Part shown: positions 54,699-62,286 of the stretch, piece after piece
Layout of the letters: each line of letters opens with the position of its first letter
Numbering within the stretch: the first letter of the stretch is position 1
NCBI RefSeq assembly: GCF_026222555.1
Contig: NZ_CP098511.1
Span: forward strand, 3,701,501-3,765,500
DNA length: 64,000 nt
Origin: Aquimarina sp. ERC-38
Lineage (GTDB): Bacteria; Bacteroidota; Bacteroidia; Flavobacteriales; Flavobacteriaceae
Reading direction: 5' to 3'
Made by a program: the position numbers and the translations under genes
The notes under the pieces: generated by a model
The model's database searches: none
Seen by the model: only the letters and a program-made list of their open reading frames with translations
Told to the model about the DNA's origin: nothing

Positions 54699-56624
54699 AT
54701 GAACTTAAAATACTTATGTTACTCTTTAATTTTTCTGCAAACGATGGGTTACGGTCAGAAAAAGTTTAAAAATGCAGATGCCCTCTTTGAGAAAATGTGG
54801 TATAAGGAAGCGGCAGAAGCTTATGAATCAGGATTGAAAAACGGAAACTATACGGCACTAGCATTAAAGAATGCAGGAGATGCACACTATTTTAATACTA
54901 ATATGCCGGGGGCGGCAAAATGGTATGACATTTTACTTTCTCAATTTCCGGAGGAAGCAACTTCTGACTATTATTTTAGATATGCACAATCTTTGAAAGG
55001 AATGGGAGATTACGGACAGGCTAAAAAATGGATGAAGCGTTATACGAACCGGACAAGTACAACTACTAGCACTTCTCCCAATGTTACGAACATTCAAAAA
55101 ATAGTAGCGCAGCAGCCTGAATATGAATTAAAGAACATATCAGTAAATACTGCTTTATCGGATTTTGGTCCGATGTATTTTGAAGATCAGTTGGTATATG
55201 CTTCGGCAATTGATTCTTCTTATTATAAAAAGCGTACTTACGGTTGGAATCAGCAACCTTATCTTAATTTATTTATCGGAAAACTAAATACGACAGGTAC
55301 GGACGTATTAGAAGCCGAAGAATTTTCAAGGGAAATCAATACAAAATACCATGAAGCTACACTTGCTTTTTCTCCGGACGGTCAAACCCTATATTTTACG
55401 CGAAATAACTACAACGGTAGTTTGAAACGGGATAAGGAAGGTACCAATCATTTAAAGTTGTATCGTGCACGGCGTAGTACGGATAAAGGTTCTGTTGATT
55501 GGATGGATATCGAAGAGCTTCCGTTTAATAGTGATTCCTATTCAGTAGGACACCCCTCTGTAAGTGAAGATGGTACTAAGTTGTACTTTGTCTCGGATAT
55601 GCCCGGATCTATTGGTGAAACTGATATTTTTATGGTAGATATCCTTCCGGACAACACTTTTTCTTCACCTCGTAATCTTGGACCCATCATCAATACGCCC
55701 AACCGGGAAATGTTTCCTTTTATTAAGGATGAAATATTGTATTTTGCTTCAGACGGACATCTGGGATTAGGGGGATTGGATGTTTTTAAATATTCTTTTG
55801 ATCAGACCGCTACCCTACCCCAAAATTTAGGGCCGGGAATGAATAGTAATTTGGATGATTTTGGGTTTATTACTAAAGACCATACCACCGGATTTGTTTG
55901 CTCTAACCGAAAAGGTGGAAAAGGAGATGATGATATTTATTCTTTTGAAAAGTTAGAGACCTCTTGTTCGCAATCCATTACCGGAACGGTAAAAAATAAG
56001 AAAAACGGACAAATTCTGAAGAATGCCAAGGTTGCCCTACTTACTCAAAACGGAACTGTCACCGCTGAAACTTTAAGTGATCAAAATGGTAATTTTTTCT
56101 TTGAAGAACAAATTAATTGTAGTACATCATATGTTTTAAAAATTTCTAAAAAAGGTTACAGTCCTGCTGAAGAACAAGTAACTATACCTGATGAAACCGG
56201 AGTAACCGATCGTTCTATTTTATTAGAGACGGTTGATGACCTAATTGTTGAAGAAAACGGGTTGTTAAAGATTAAAATTGGAATTATTTATTTTGATTTG
56301 GACAAGTCAAACGTACGAAATGATGCAGCAATTGAACTAAATAAGATTGTACTCTTAATGAAGCAATATCCTAAAATGAAAATTAAAATTGCTTCTCATA
56401 CGGATGCAAGGGATTCTGATGCGTATAACCTTGATTTATCTGACCAACGGGCAAAAGCTACACAAGCGTATATTATCTCGCAAGGTATTAGTTCTAATCG
56501 TATTATTGAAGCTATAGGTTACGGCGAAACGCAACTCATCAATAAATGTGCTAATGGTATTCCGTGTAGTGAGTCCCAACATCAATTAAACCGAAGGTCT
56601 GAGTTTATTATTGTAGAGATGTAG
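54699..56624 (+). CDS. OmpA family protein with WD40-like propeller
   Basis: Envelope protein of 641 residues from ATG 54699 (an upstream TTG at 54690 is less likely). A signal peptide ends near GYGQKK. TPR-like helices cover about 30-130 (KNAGDAHYFNTNMPGAAKWY). A PD40/WD40-like beta propeller follows, with ATLAFSPDGQTLYFTRN and HPSVSEDGTKLYFVSD. A carboxypeptidase-regulatory-like domain comes next (GTVKNKKNGQILKNAKVAL), and an OmpA peptidoglycan-binding C-terminus has IYFDLDKSNVRNDAAIELNK and DLSDQRAKATQAYI. This architecture usually accompanies adhesin and PorP/SprF genes and resembles PorE-type T9SS components. It begins 10 bp after the porP-like gene. Confidence 0.93.
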   Translation: MNLKYLCYSLIFLQTMGYGQKKFKNADALFEKMWYKEAAEAYESGLKNGNYTALALKNAGDAHYFNTNMPGAAKWYDILLSQFPEEATSDYYFRYAQSLKGMGDYGQAKKWMKRYTNRTSTTTSTSPNVTNIQKIVAQQPEYELKNISVNTALSDFGPMYFEDQLVYASAIDSSYYKKRTYGWNQQPYLNLFIGKLNTTGTDVLEAEEFSREINTKYHEATLAFSPDGQTLYFTRNNYNGSLKRDKEGTNHLKLYRARRSTDKGSVDWMDIEELPFNSDSYSVGHPSVSEDGTKLYFVSDMPGSIGETDIFMVDILPDNTFSSPRNLGPIINTPNREMFPFIKDEILYFASDGHLGLGGLDVFKYSFDQTATLPQNLGPGMNSNLDDFGFITKDHTTGFVCSNRKGGKGDDDIYSFEKLETSCSQSITGTVKNKKNGQILKNAKVALLTQNGTVTAETLSDQNGNFFFEEQINCSTSYVLKISKKGYSPAEEQVTIPDETGVTDRSILLETVDDLIVEENGLLKIKIGIIYFDLDKSNVRNDAAIELNKIVLLMKQYPKMKIKIASHTDARDSDAYNLDLSDQRAKATQAYIISQGISSNRIIEAIGYGETQLINKCANGIPCSESQHQLNRRSEFIIVEM

Positions 56625-56676
56625 GGGGGTGTTTAGTAGTAGATGTTTGGAGTGATTTACGTATTTGAATTATTAA

Positions 56677-56883
56677 TGTCCGGTAAAGATTCAAGATCGC
56701 TATCGCTTCTAGAATCAAGACTCAAGACTTATTATTATAATATGAAAAATCAATATTGTAAAATTATTCAAGTAAAAAACAAATTCCTTTTAAACAGTAA
56801 AAAGCAAACTCCAAATGCTTTAAAGTTTGGGATTACCTTATTTCACTATGCTTTATAAACTTTTATGTGTTTTAATCGGACAC
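56677..56883 (-). repeat. MITE-like dispersed repeat, copy 3 (inverted)
   Basis: Reads on the plus strand from TGTCCGGTAAAG to TTTTAATCGGACAC. The minus strand carries all landmarks of copy 1 (AGCATAGTGAAATAAGG, CCCAAACTTTAAAG, GTCTTGAGTCTTGATTC, AAGCGATAGCGATCTTG) in order. The small open frame across it is an artefact of the repeat. Confidence 0.7.
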
Positions 56884-57148
56884 TAGTATATAAATATACG
56901 CTTACTTTATATTTTCGAATTGTAATTTAGGAAAATGTGCAAAAGCTTTAAATTAAAAATCTACTATCCCAATTTTGCTATAGCTTTAGAAGTACCAAGT
57001 ATTTTTCTTCGCTTAGTAGATTATTTCAAGTTTTAATTGAACTATGACAATATTATTCCTTACACTTACTTTTTATATCCTAAATTCAAATCAATTCTGA
57101 ATAGATTTTACTATAAAATCATCTACTACTCTACTCCTATTTTCACTC
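56884..57148. other. Intergenic region without recognisable features
   Basis: Very AT-rich sequence between the inverted repeat and the propeller remnant. No gene, hairpin or promoter was recognised. Confidence 0.4.
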
Positions 57149-57322
57149 TTAACCTTTAAAGGCGTGAATGGTATCTTTATTATATCGATAAACGCCATCT
57201 AGAGCACCAATCCAAATATCTTCGTTATCCGCTTCTAAAATCCCGAAAATCATTTCTTTATTAAATCCGTATTTTGACAATATTTCAGTTGCCATTGGCT
57301 TTTTATCATAACGGAAAAGTGA
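57149..57322 (-). pseudogene. Remnant of a two-component-regulator propeller (Reg_prop) protein
   Basis: A 58-codon frame with a stop just upstream (57323-57325). It reads SLFRYDKK, then NKEMIFGILEADNEDIWIGA and LDGVYRYNKDTIHAFKG. The run I-L-E-D/A-N-x-D-I-W-I-G followed by G-V/L-Y-R-Y is the blade motif of Reg_prop beta propellers found in hybrid sensor proteins. Only about one and a half blades remain, with no signal peptide or kinase, so it is a fragment of a formerly larger gene. A start at Met 57295 could still make a ~48-residue peptide, but function is unlikely. Confidence 0.6.
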
Positions 57323-57325
57323 TCA

Positions 57326-57625
57326 TCATAGTTGATAAGTAATATATTTTAACTTAGCACTAAGCTAGATATATTGATGATGTTTTTATTATTTTACAGA
57401 AATACCGAATTTAAACTTGGCGACTTTAAAAATTAGAACAGGACTTTCATTTAAGCCTCAATTGCCGTACGTATTTTATATTATTTGAATTGCTATTATA
57501 TTTTACATTTATAGTTGTTGGTTAAATTCTGTCTATATTATTCTATGTATGCAGGTAATGTTTTTTATGTTAAGTTTACTTTACAAAAGGAGCTAGTGAA
57601 CTACACAAATCGTCATAAGCTGGTT
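57326..57625. other. Intergenic region downstream of GrpB gene
   Basis: AT-rich sequence of 300 bp. No coding frame or terminator hairpin was recognised; nothing connects it with the propeller remnant or the GrpB gene. Confidence 0.4.
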
Positions 57626-58198
57626 TTATTTGGTTATAAACTCTAATGTTTCTTTGATGAAGTCAGTTTTTCCTAAAACATAAGCTCCTCGATCATTTTT
57701 AAATTTTGAAGCTAATTCCAATTTTAAACTTTCGTATTCTTTGGCTTTTTTTTCATTTGAATAAAGATAATCTCTAAAATCAATTTGTCTCCACATTATA
57801 TTATCTTTTGGACACATGTGAATGTGAAAAATCTGTTCTTTTGTTCCATCCACATTATATCCTTTTCCAAAAGTTGAATACGTCTCAATATTCTCTCTAT
57901 TCGGAACTACAAAATGAGAATATCCTAATTCAGTAAATTGAGCAATTAGATTCTCGTCAAAAAGTTTTTCTTTTGGTATTTCAATTATTAAATCGATATA
58001 AGGTTTTGATTTAATACTAGGAATTGATGAACTTCCAAAGTGTTCTATACGCAAAATTGTTTCGTTTCCAATTTTGTCAATGATTCGTTTCTTTTCTTCT
58101 GCATACATAGTTTTCCATTGTGGATTATGTTCAACCAATTCGATAGGAAAAAGTGTATTCCAGTCGTCTTTGGTCAAATCATTCAGTGTTTTTTTCAT
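57626..58198 (-). CDS. GrpB family protein
   Basis: Cytosolic protein of 190 residues of the GrpB/DUF157 family, which has the nucleotidyltransferase fold. Markers are VEHNPQWKTMYAEEKKRI, then IEHFGSSSIPSIKSKPYIDL (the GSS-IP-KP-DL motif of the nucleotide-binding core) and IFHIHMCPKDNIMWRQIDFR. KNDRGAYVLGKTDFIKETL is the common C-terminus. Biochemical function is not established; similar proteins are common in accessory regions and may modify small molecules. It is transcribed on the minus strand, and a structured spacer lies immediately before its start. Confidence 0.92.
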   Translation of the reverse strand: MKKTLNDLTKDDWNTLFPIELVEHNPQWKTMYAEEKKRIIDKIGNETILRIEHFGSSSIPSIKSKPYIDLIIEIPKEKLFDENLIAQFTELGYSHFVVPNRENIETYSTFGKGYNVDGTKEQIFHIHMCPKDNIMWRQIDFRDYLYSNEKKAKEYESLKLELASKFKNDRGAYVLGKTDFIKETLEFITK

Positions 58199-58224
58199 TC
58201 TTAGCGTTTAATTTGTTCAACTTG

Positions 58225-58305
58225 CGCACAATGTGCAGACAGCTATGATATATTATTACGGAGCAAGATATGAAATATCTTATCGGTGTGGAAATTTACT
58301 ATTCT
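58225..58305 (-). repeat. Spacer element upstream of GrpB, copy A
   Basis: About 75 bp resembling 61840-61915: the pieces GCTATG, GAGCAAGATAT, CGGNNTGGAAAT and CTATTCT occur in the same order and spacing. Both copies lie just 5' of a minus-strand accessory gene. Confidence 0.55.
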
Positions 58306-58331
58306 ACCTGAAGCTGTACAAGTAGTAGCTG

Positions 58332-58363
58332 GTTCTCCACTACTGGTAGTGACGGGGGAGAAC
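58332..58363. other. Nested palindrome upstream of GrpB
   Basis: Outer arms GTTCTCC (58332-58338) and GGAGAAC (58357-58363) enclose an inner hairpin CACTAC-TG-GTAGTG (58338-58351). No T-run follows, so a terminator is unlikely; a recombination or binding site is possible. Confidence 0.6.
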
Positions 58364-58442
58364 TGGGGTTCGCTTAGGCAGACCATACATCCAAACTCAT
58401 ACTCCGATTTCCATGTTAAAACCAAGTATTAAAAGTTAAAAT

Positions 58443-59441
58443 TTAAGCGGCAGTCTTTTTTTCATAAGGCTGCTGTTTTCTTATCACCGCACAGACTCTA
58501 TGTACTAGTTTATTTCTTATGTTATTAATAACAAGCATTTTTGGTTTTCCTTCCTCGACTTTTCGCTCGTAATATGCATTGAGTTCCGGATCATAGGTCT
58601 TGGCTGATAGTGCACATAAATGCAGTTGTTTTTTTAGTGTTTTATTAGCCATATGATCTACTCTAGCTCTTTTTCTAATACTAGTGCCAGAAGAGTGTTC
58701 AAAGGGTACAACGCCACAATAACAAGCTAATTGCTTTGGGTTTTGATATCGTGTAAAGAAGTTGGTGTATATGGTTAGGTGTAGTGCAGTGATTTTCCCG
58801 ATACCAGTAACAGAAGTAGCTAAATTGATCGTCTTACTTAATTTATCATCAGAGAGTATCAGTTTGTGAATTTCCTGTTCAATCCTTTTGATTTCATCGG
58901 TAAATGTCTTTACTGTTTTTTTAATGTTTTTCTCAGCCAATTTACCTAACTCTGGAGCAAATGTTTTAAGTTCTTTGGGATATTTGGTTAAATCTGTTTT
59001 ACTCTTTACCAAACGCTCCCTAATGGTTATTAATGTTTTAATCTTCTCCAATAGTTCGGGTATTGATTTATAAAGTTCTAGTTCTTCGTGATTCTTTGCA
59101 GCGTACTTTGCAATACGAATAGCATCGATTTGATCGTTTTTACCTCTTTGTAGTCCAAGGCTTCTTATAATCTTAAGAGACATCTCTACACAAAGATTTG
59201 CTTGTTTCTCTATCAATTTTGTAATGATCAATTTGCTATAAACACCTGTATGTTCCATACATATCAAGGTTTTTGAGAGTTCAATCTTTTGATTTTTAAG
59301 TAATCTCAGAAAAGCTTTAATCCCTTTGACAGTATTTTCAAAAACGTAAGAAGTGGACTCTGAATTGATCAGAATAGCTACATCAAACGTTAATTTAGAG
59401 ATGTCGATACCAATAAAATTAGAAAAATTTTGTTTATTCAT
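58443..59441 (-). CDS. IS110 family transposase
   Basis: Recombinase of 332 residues of the IS110 family. The N-terminal RuvC-like DEDD domain shows FIGIDISKLTFDVA (Asp13), ICMEHTGVYSK and GLQRGKNDQIDAIRIAKY. A coiled-coil linker joins it to the C-terminal Tnp_20 domain: ATSVTGIGKITALHL and CGVVPFEHSSGTSIRKRARV, which holds the candidate catalytic serine. The gene appears intact and at normal length. IS110 elements move without classic inverted repeats, guided by a bridge RNA from a noncoding end. The upstream 59442-59630 region is such a candidate. Confidence 0.95.
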   Translation of the reverse strand: MNKQNFSNFIGIDISKLTFDVAILINSESTSYVFENTVKGIKAFLRLLKNQKIELSKTLICMEHTGVYSKLIITKLIEKQANLCVEMSLKIIRSLGLQRGKNDQIDAIRIAKYAAKNHEELELYKSIPELLEKIKTLITIRERLVKSKTDLTKYPKELKTFAPELGKLAEKNIKKTVKTFTDEIKRIEQEIHKLILSDDKLSKTINLATSVTGIGKITALHLTIYTNFFTRYQNPKQLACYCGVVPFEHSSGTSIRKRARVDHMANKTLKKQLHLCALSAKTYDPELNAYYERKVEEGKPKMLVINNIRNKLVHRVCAVIRKQQPYEKKTAA

Positions 59442-59459
59442 AATCAGATATTTTTAGTG

Positions 59460-59620
59460 ATAACATACCCAAGAATCTGAACAACAATCGAAACCCTGAT
59501 ACTAGGCCTAAAAACCTGAATTTCCATTTGATACTGTTTCAGAAATAACCGATAAAGGATTTAATCGGAGGATAAGTCTAAAAACTTTGCAACGCTCTTA
59601 ATTCACCTTTATCGGTTGGG
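59460..59620 (-). ncRNA. Candidate IS110 bridge RNA region
   Basis: Upstream of the transposase, on the noncoding side where IS110-group elements encode bridge RNA. A perfect 12-bp inverted repeat, AACCGATAAAGG (59547-59558) and CCTTTATCGGTT (59606-59617), encloses a 47-nt interior. The following ~85 nt toward the gene also contain partial dyads. Length and place fit known bridge RNAs; the exact 5' and 3' ends and the two binding loops cannot be assigned from one copy. Confidence 0.45.
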
Positions 59621-59623
59621 TGG

Positions 59624-59735
59624 TTATCCACAATTATTAAGGTTATCAACAAAGAAAAGAAAAAGAAGCAAAAAGAAAAGAAAATCAATCACTTACATCA
59701 TTATTAACTTCGTTAATATAACTCTATGTGAATAA
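59624..59735. other. Cluster of DnaA-box-like sequences
   Basis: TTATCCACA (59624-59632) and TTATTCACA (complement of 59727-59735) are perfect boxes, and TTATCAACA (59643-59651) has one mismatch. An A-rich stretch (59652-59690) lies between them. No dnaA, dnaN or other origin-associated gene is near. Confidence 0.4.
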
Positions 59736-59859
59736 CTGTGCTAAACTAAGGGATACGCTCTTTATGAGTTCTAATGATTAGTATAGGAAGTATATCTTGT
59801 CGATTGGCGGTAATGATTTTATATACAAGTTAGCACCAATTTTTTTCCTATGGAAAGGT
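59736..59859. other. Intergenic sequence before the oxidoreductase gene end
   Basis: Short AT-rich stretch downstream of the oxidoreductase stop. No recognisable feature was seen; together with the preceding two entries it fills the 418-bp gap between the IS110 and oxidoreductase genes. Confidence 0.4.
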
Positions 59860-60870
59860 TTAGACTTCCTTATTTAAATCTACAACTATTTTACCAACTA
59901 CGGTACGCTGCTCAAGACTATGAAGAGCATCGGGCACGTCTTTTAGTGAAATAACTTTTTGTATTGCTGGTTTTATCTTTTTATCGGCAATCATCTCAAG
60001 TACTGTTTTAATATTTTTGGTAACCTCAACCTTTTGAGTTAAAGCCATAAATTTTTGACTGCCACGATCAAATCGACCAAGAGATTTTACTTTAAGCATA
60101 TTATAAAAATCACCTCCAACTAATACATATCTACCACTTTTCTTTAAAATCTGTTTGTATCGGCCTGGACATTCAAAGGATGCGGTATCAAATACGGCAT
60201 CAAACTCTTTTCCAATTAATGCTTTTATTGAATCCTTTTTTTTGTAGTCGATAATTTCATCTGCCCCCCAACTTTTTACCACCTCAATTTTTTGAGTAGA
60301 ACAGATTGCTGTTACGTAGGCTCCCTGAGCTTTTGCTATCTGAATGCCAAAAGACCCCACACCACCTGAGGCACCATTGACCAGCACTTTATTACCTAGA
60401 TTGATCGAATAGAGAATCATTCCCATCATGGCAGCTTGACCAGAAATAGGCACGGTACAAGCTTGTTCAAAAGAAACTCCCTCAGTTTTTTTTACCAGGT
60501 ACTTTTTATGAACAGTGGCATATTCTGCATAGCCTCCCCCATAGGATTTTCGAATGTCAGCTACCACTGCGTCACCTACTTGAAAACCTTTAACATTTCG
60601 CCCAATGCTTAGAATAGTTCCCGCTATATCCATTCCTAAGATTCTCTTGTTTTTAGAAGGTCTGAACAATCCAAAAATCAACCGAATAATAAGATAATTA
60701 GCTCGCACGATATGCCTATCAGCTGCATTGACTGAAGCACATTCAACTTTCACTAAAACTTCATTCTTATTAGGTATTGGGATTTTACGATTTTTTACAA
60801 GTTTTAATACTTTCTGAGGGTTCCCATAATCTCTAAAAATGATAGCACGCATCAATTTTGAATGTTTCAT
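59860..60870 (-). CDS. Zinc-independent MDR-family oxidoreductase (quinone oxidoreductase-like)
   Basis: NAD(P)H-dependent medium-chain reductase of 336 residues. The GroES-like N-terminal domain shows NEVLVKVECASVNAADRHIV, and ILGMDIAGTILSIG is next. The cofactor motif is GASGGVGSFGIQIAK. No structural or catalytic zinc ligands are seen, as in quinone oxidoreductases. The start may instead be the Met at 60852 (MRAIIFRDYGNPQKV), a typical N-terminus. It follows the AraC regulator on the same strand after 62 bp, suggesting a regulator-enzyme operon for detoxifying quinones or enones. Substrate unknown. Confidence 0.9.
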   Translation of the reverse strand: MKHSKLMRAIIFRDYGNPQKVLKLVKNRKIPIPNKNEVLVKVECASVNAADRHIVRANYLIIRLIFGLFRPSKNKRILGMDIAGTILSIGRNVKGFQVGDAVVADIRKSYGGGYAEYATVHKKYLVKKTEGVSFEQACTVPISGQAAMMGMILYSINLGNKVLVNGASGGVGSFGIQIAKAQGAYVTAICSTQKIEVVKSWGADEIIDYKKKDSIKALIGKEFDAVFDTASFECPGRYKQILKKSGRYVLVGGDFYNMLKVKSLGRFDRGSQKFMALTQKVEVTKNIKTVLEMIADKKIKPAIQKVISLKDVPDALHSLEQRTVVGKIVVDLNKEV

Positions 60871-60932
60871 ATTCTTTTTGATGCAAATTTATTATCGAAT
60901 TGTGATTCGATCTTTGCCAGTGGGTTCAATGA

Positions 60933-61778
60933 TCATTCATTGAGGTTCTTTTTGAACTCAGTAGGAGAATAACCAAATTCACTTTTAAACATTCGAGAAA
61001 AACTAGATGGATTGATAAACCCACAATCATAGCAGATTTCTTTTATGGAATTCTGAGAAAGAGCTAAATAACTACATGCTTTTTCTAACTTTTTTTGAGT
61101 GATGTATTTAGCCGGTGTGCCATCATACGTTTTGTTGAATTTCCTTTTAAAAGAAGCCATACTGTTATTAGTCATAGCTGCCAAACGATGAAGGTCCAAG
61201 GGTTCATACAAATTAGCCTCGATGACTTTCTTAAAGGAAAAAGTTTTATCAGAAAATAGACGTCTTATAATTAAATTCAAGTGTGAAGACTCTTCGGTTT
61301 GCAGAAGGAGCAGAATAATTTCTTTTAACTTAACAACTAAAATATCCTCACTCAATGCTGTTTTATGTTCAAAAAATTTGGCAACACTCATAAAATAGGC
61401 TTTTATTAAAGCCGAAGCATCTTCTTGAAAGCTGTCTTTCTTCAAGGGATGACCTAATTCCTTCCAAAACTTTGGCTTTTCACCAGCAAAAACTTCTTGT
61501 AGTACTTTTTGATTGAAATGAACAATAATAGTACTTATATATCCAGCTTCAATTTTTAAGAAACTACGTTCAACTGTTCGGCCACATAATGAAAGAATGA
61601 CAGTTCCTGTTGTAGCAAAAAGCCCCGATTTTGTTACATCCTGATGATCGCCTTGAAGAATATAGGCAAAACAAGATTCAGAAGGTAAACTTAATTCTTT
61701 CTCTATGGGCGTAGATAATTGATACCAAGAGAATAATGGTTTATCATACAACGTAATTTGATTAAGTTTTTGAGCCAT
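60933..61778 (-). CDS. AraC family transcriptional regulator
   Basis: Regulator of 281 residues. The start at 61778 (MAQKLNQITLYDKPLFSWYQ) is preferred because the upstream 45 residues of the longest frame come from the shared spacer repeat and do not resemble protein. A variable ligand domain is followed by the AraC-type double helix-turn-helix: LHRLAAMTNNSMASFKRKF, then IKEICYDCGFINPSSFSRMF and FGYSPTEFKK. It probably controls the oxidoreductase 62 bp downstream on the same strand. Cytosolic. Confidence 0.92.
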   Translation of the reverse strand: MAQKLNQITLYDKPLFSWYQLSTPIEKELSLPSESCFAYILQGDHQDVTKSGLFATTGTVILSLCGRTVERSFLKIEAGYISTIIVHFNQKVLQEVFAGEKPKFWKELGHPLKKDSFQEDASALIKAYFMSVAKFFEHKTALSEDILVVKLKEIILLLLQTEESSHLNLIIRRLFSDKTFSFKKVIEANLYEPLDLHRLAAMTNNSMASFKRKFNKTYDGTPAKYITQKKLEKACSYLALSQNSIKEICYDCGFINPSSFSRMFKSEFGYSPTEFKKNLNE

Positions 61779-62286
61779 AGAGTTTACATTTTGCCTTCTG
61801 TGATTTTTTATTTTATTTGTTGTAATTAATATTAATCTGCGAGCGGCTATGGCATGTGTCCACAGAGCAAGATATTTATATTTGGCGGAATGGAAATATG
61901 CTATTCTGTCCATAAATAGATAATTAGCAATCGGTTTTTATCCTTATTCTAGTTTTTTGGGGAGTGAACCAAGATTTACCTTTTGTATACATTTGAGCCT
62001 ATGTGGAGTGTAGCAAGGTATATGTTTAAACGTCTTGGCTAAAAATAGTTTCAATTTCGTAGAGTAGCCATATTTCTTGTCATTGTTGTAGATAGTTTTA
62101 TATGGAATCTGTTTTTTTAATAGAAATGTATTTAGCTAAACCAAGCCCTTCACTTTTCCATTTTTCTTTAATTAAACAAAAACCGAACTTTAAAAATTTT
62201 CTTTAACTAAACCTGGCATTTGAATTATTTCAACAAATCAGCCAAATTATTTTTTCTCACTGGAACTCCTAATTTTTCTTTCTAAA
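61779..62286. other. Intergenic region between AraC and metallo-beta-lactamase genes
   Basis: The left part holds the spacer repeat at 61840-61915. The remainder has no gene I can support. A short minus-strand frame near 62225-62283 reads KEKLGVPVRKNNLADLLK and then stops; it could be a scrap of a lost gene but is too short to call. Confidence 0.45.
61840..61915 (-). repeat. Spacer element upstream of AraC gene, copy B
   Basis: Related to 58225-58305 with the shared pieces GCTATGG, GAGCAAGATAT, CGGAATGGAAAT and CTATTCT. It lies 62 bp upstream of the chosen AraC start, and a frame across it extends that gene artificially. Confidence 0.55.

Larger units (their letters stand above)
58443..59630 (-). 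mobile_element. IS110-type insertion sequence (ends approximate)
   Basis: Contains the intact transposase gene and ~190 bp of structured upstream DNA. The precise ends cannot be fixed because IS110 elements lack long inverted repeats and no empty site is available. The 59630 boundary is a guess based on where the hairpin stops, and the right end may reach slightly below 58443. Confidence 0.55.

Noticed and set aside
56643..56858. A 71-codon plus-strand frame after the OmpA gene
   Set aside because: It lies entirely across the inverted MITE-like repeat and its residues come from repeat landmarks, not from a protein family.
58243..58425. A 60-codon minus-strand frame before GrpB
   Set aside because: It spans the spacer element and the nested palindrome; composition and lack of family resemblance point to noncoding DNA.
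61990..62283. Minus-strand frames between the AraC and beta-lactamase genes, including KEKLGVPVRKNNLADLLK
   Set aside because: The pieces are short and in different frames and do not join into a recognisable family even when stops or frameshifts are allowed.
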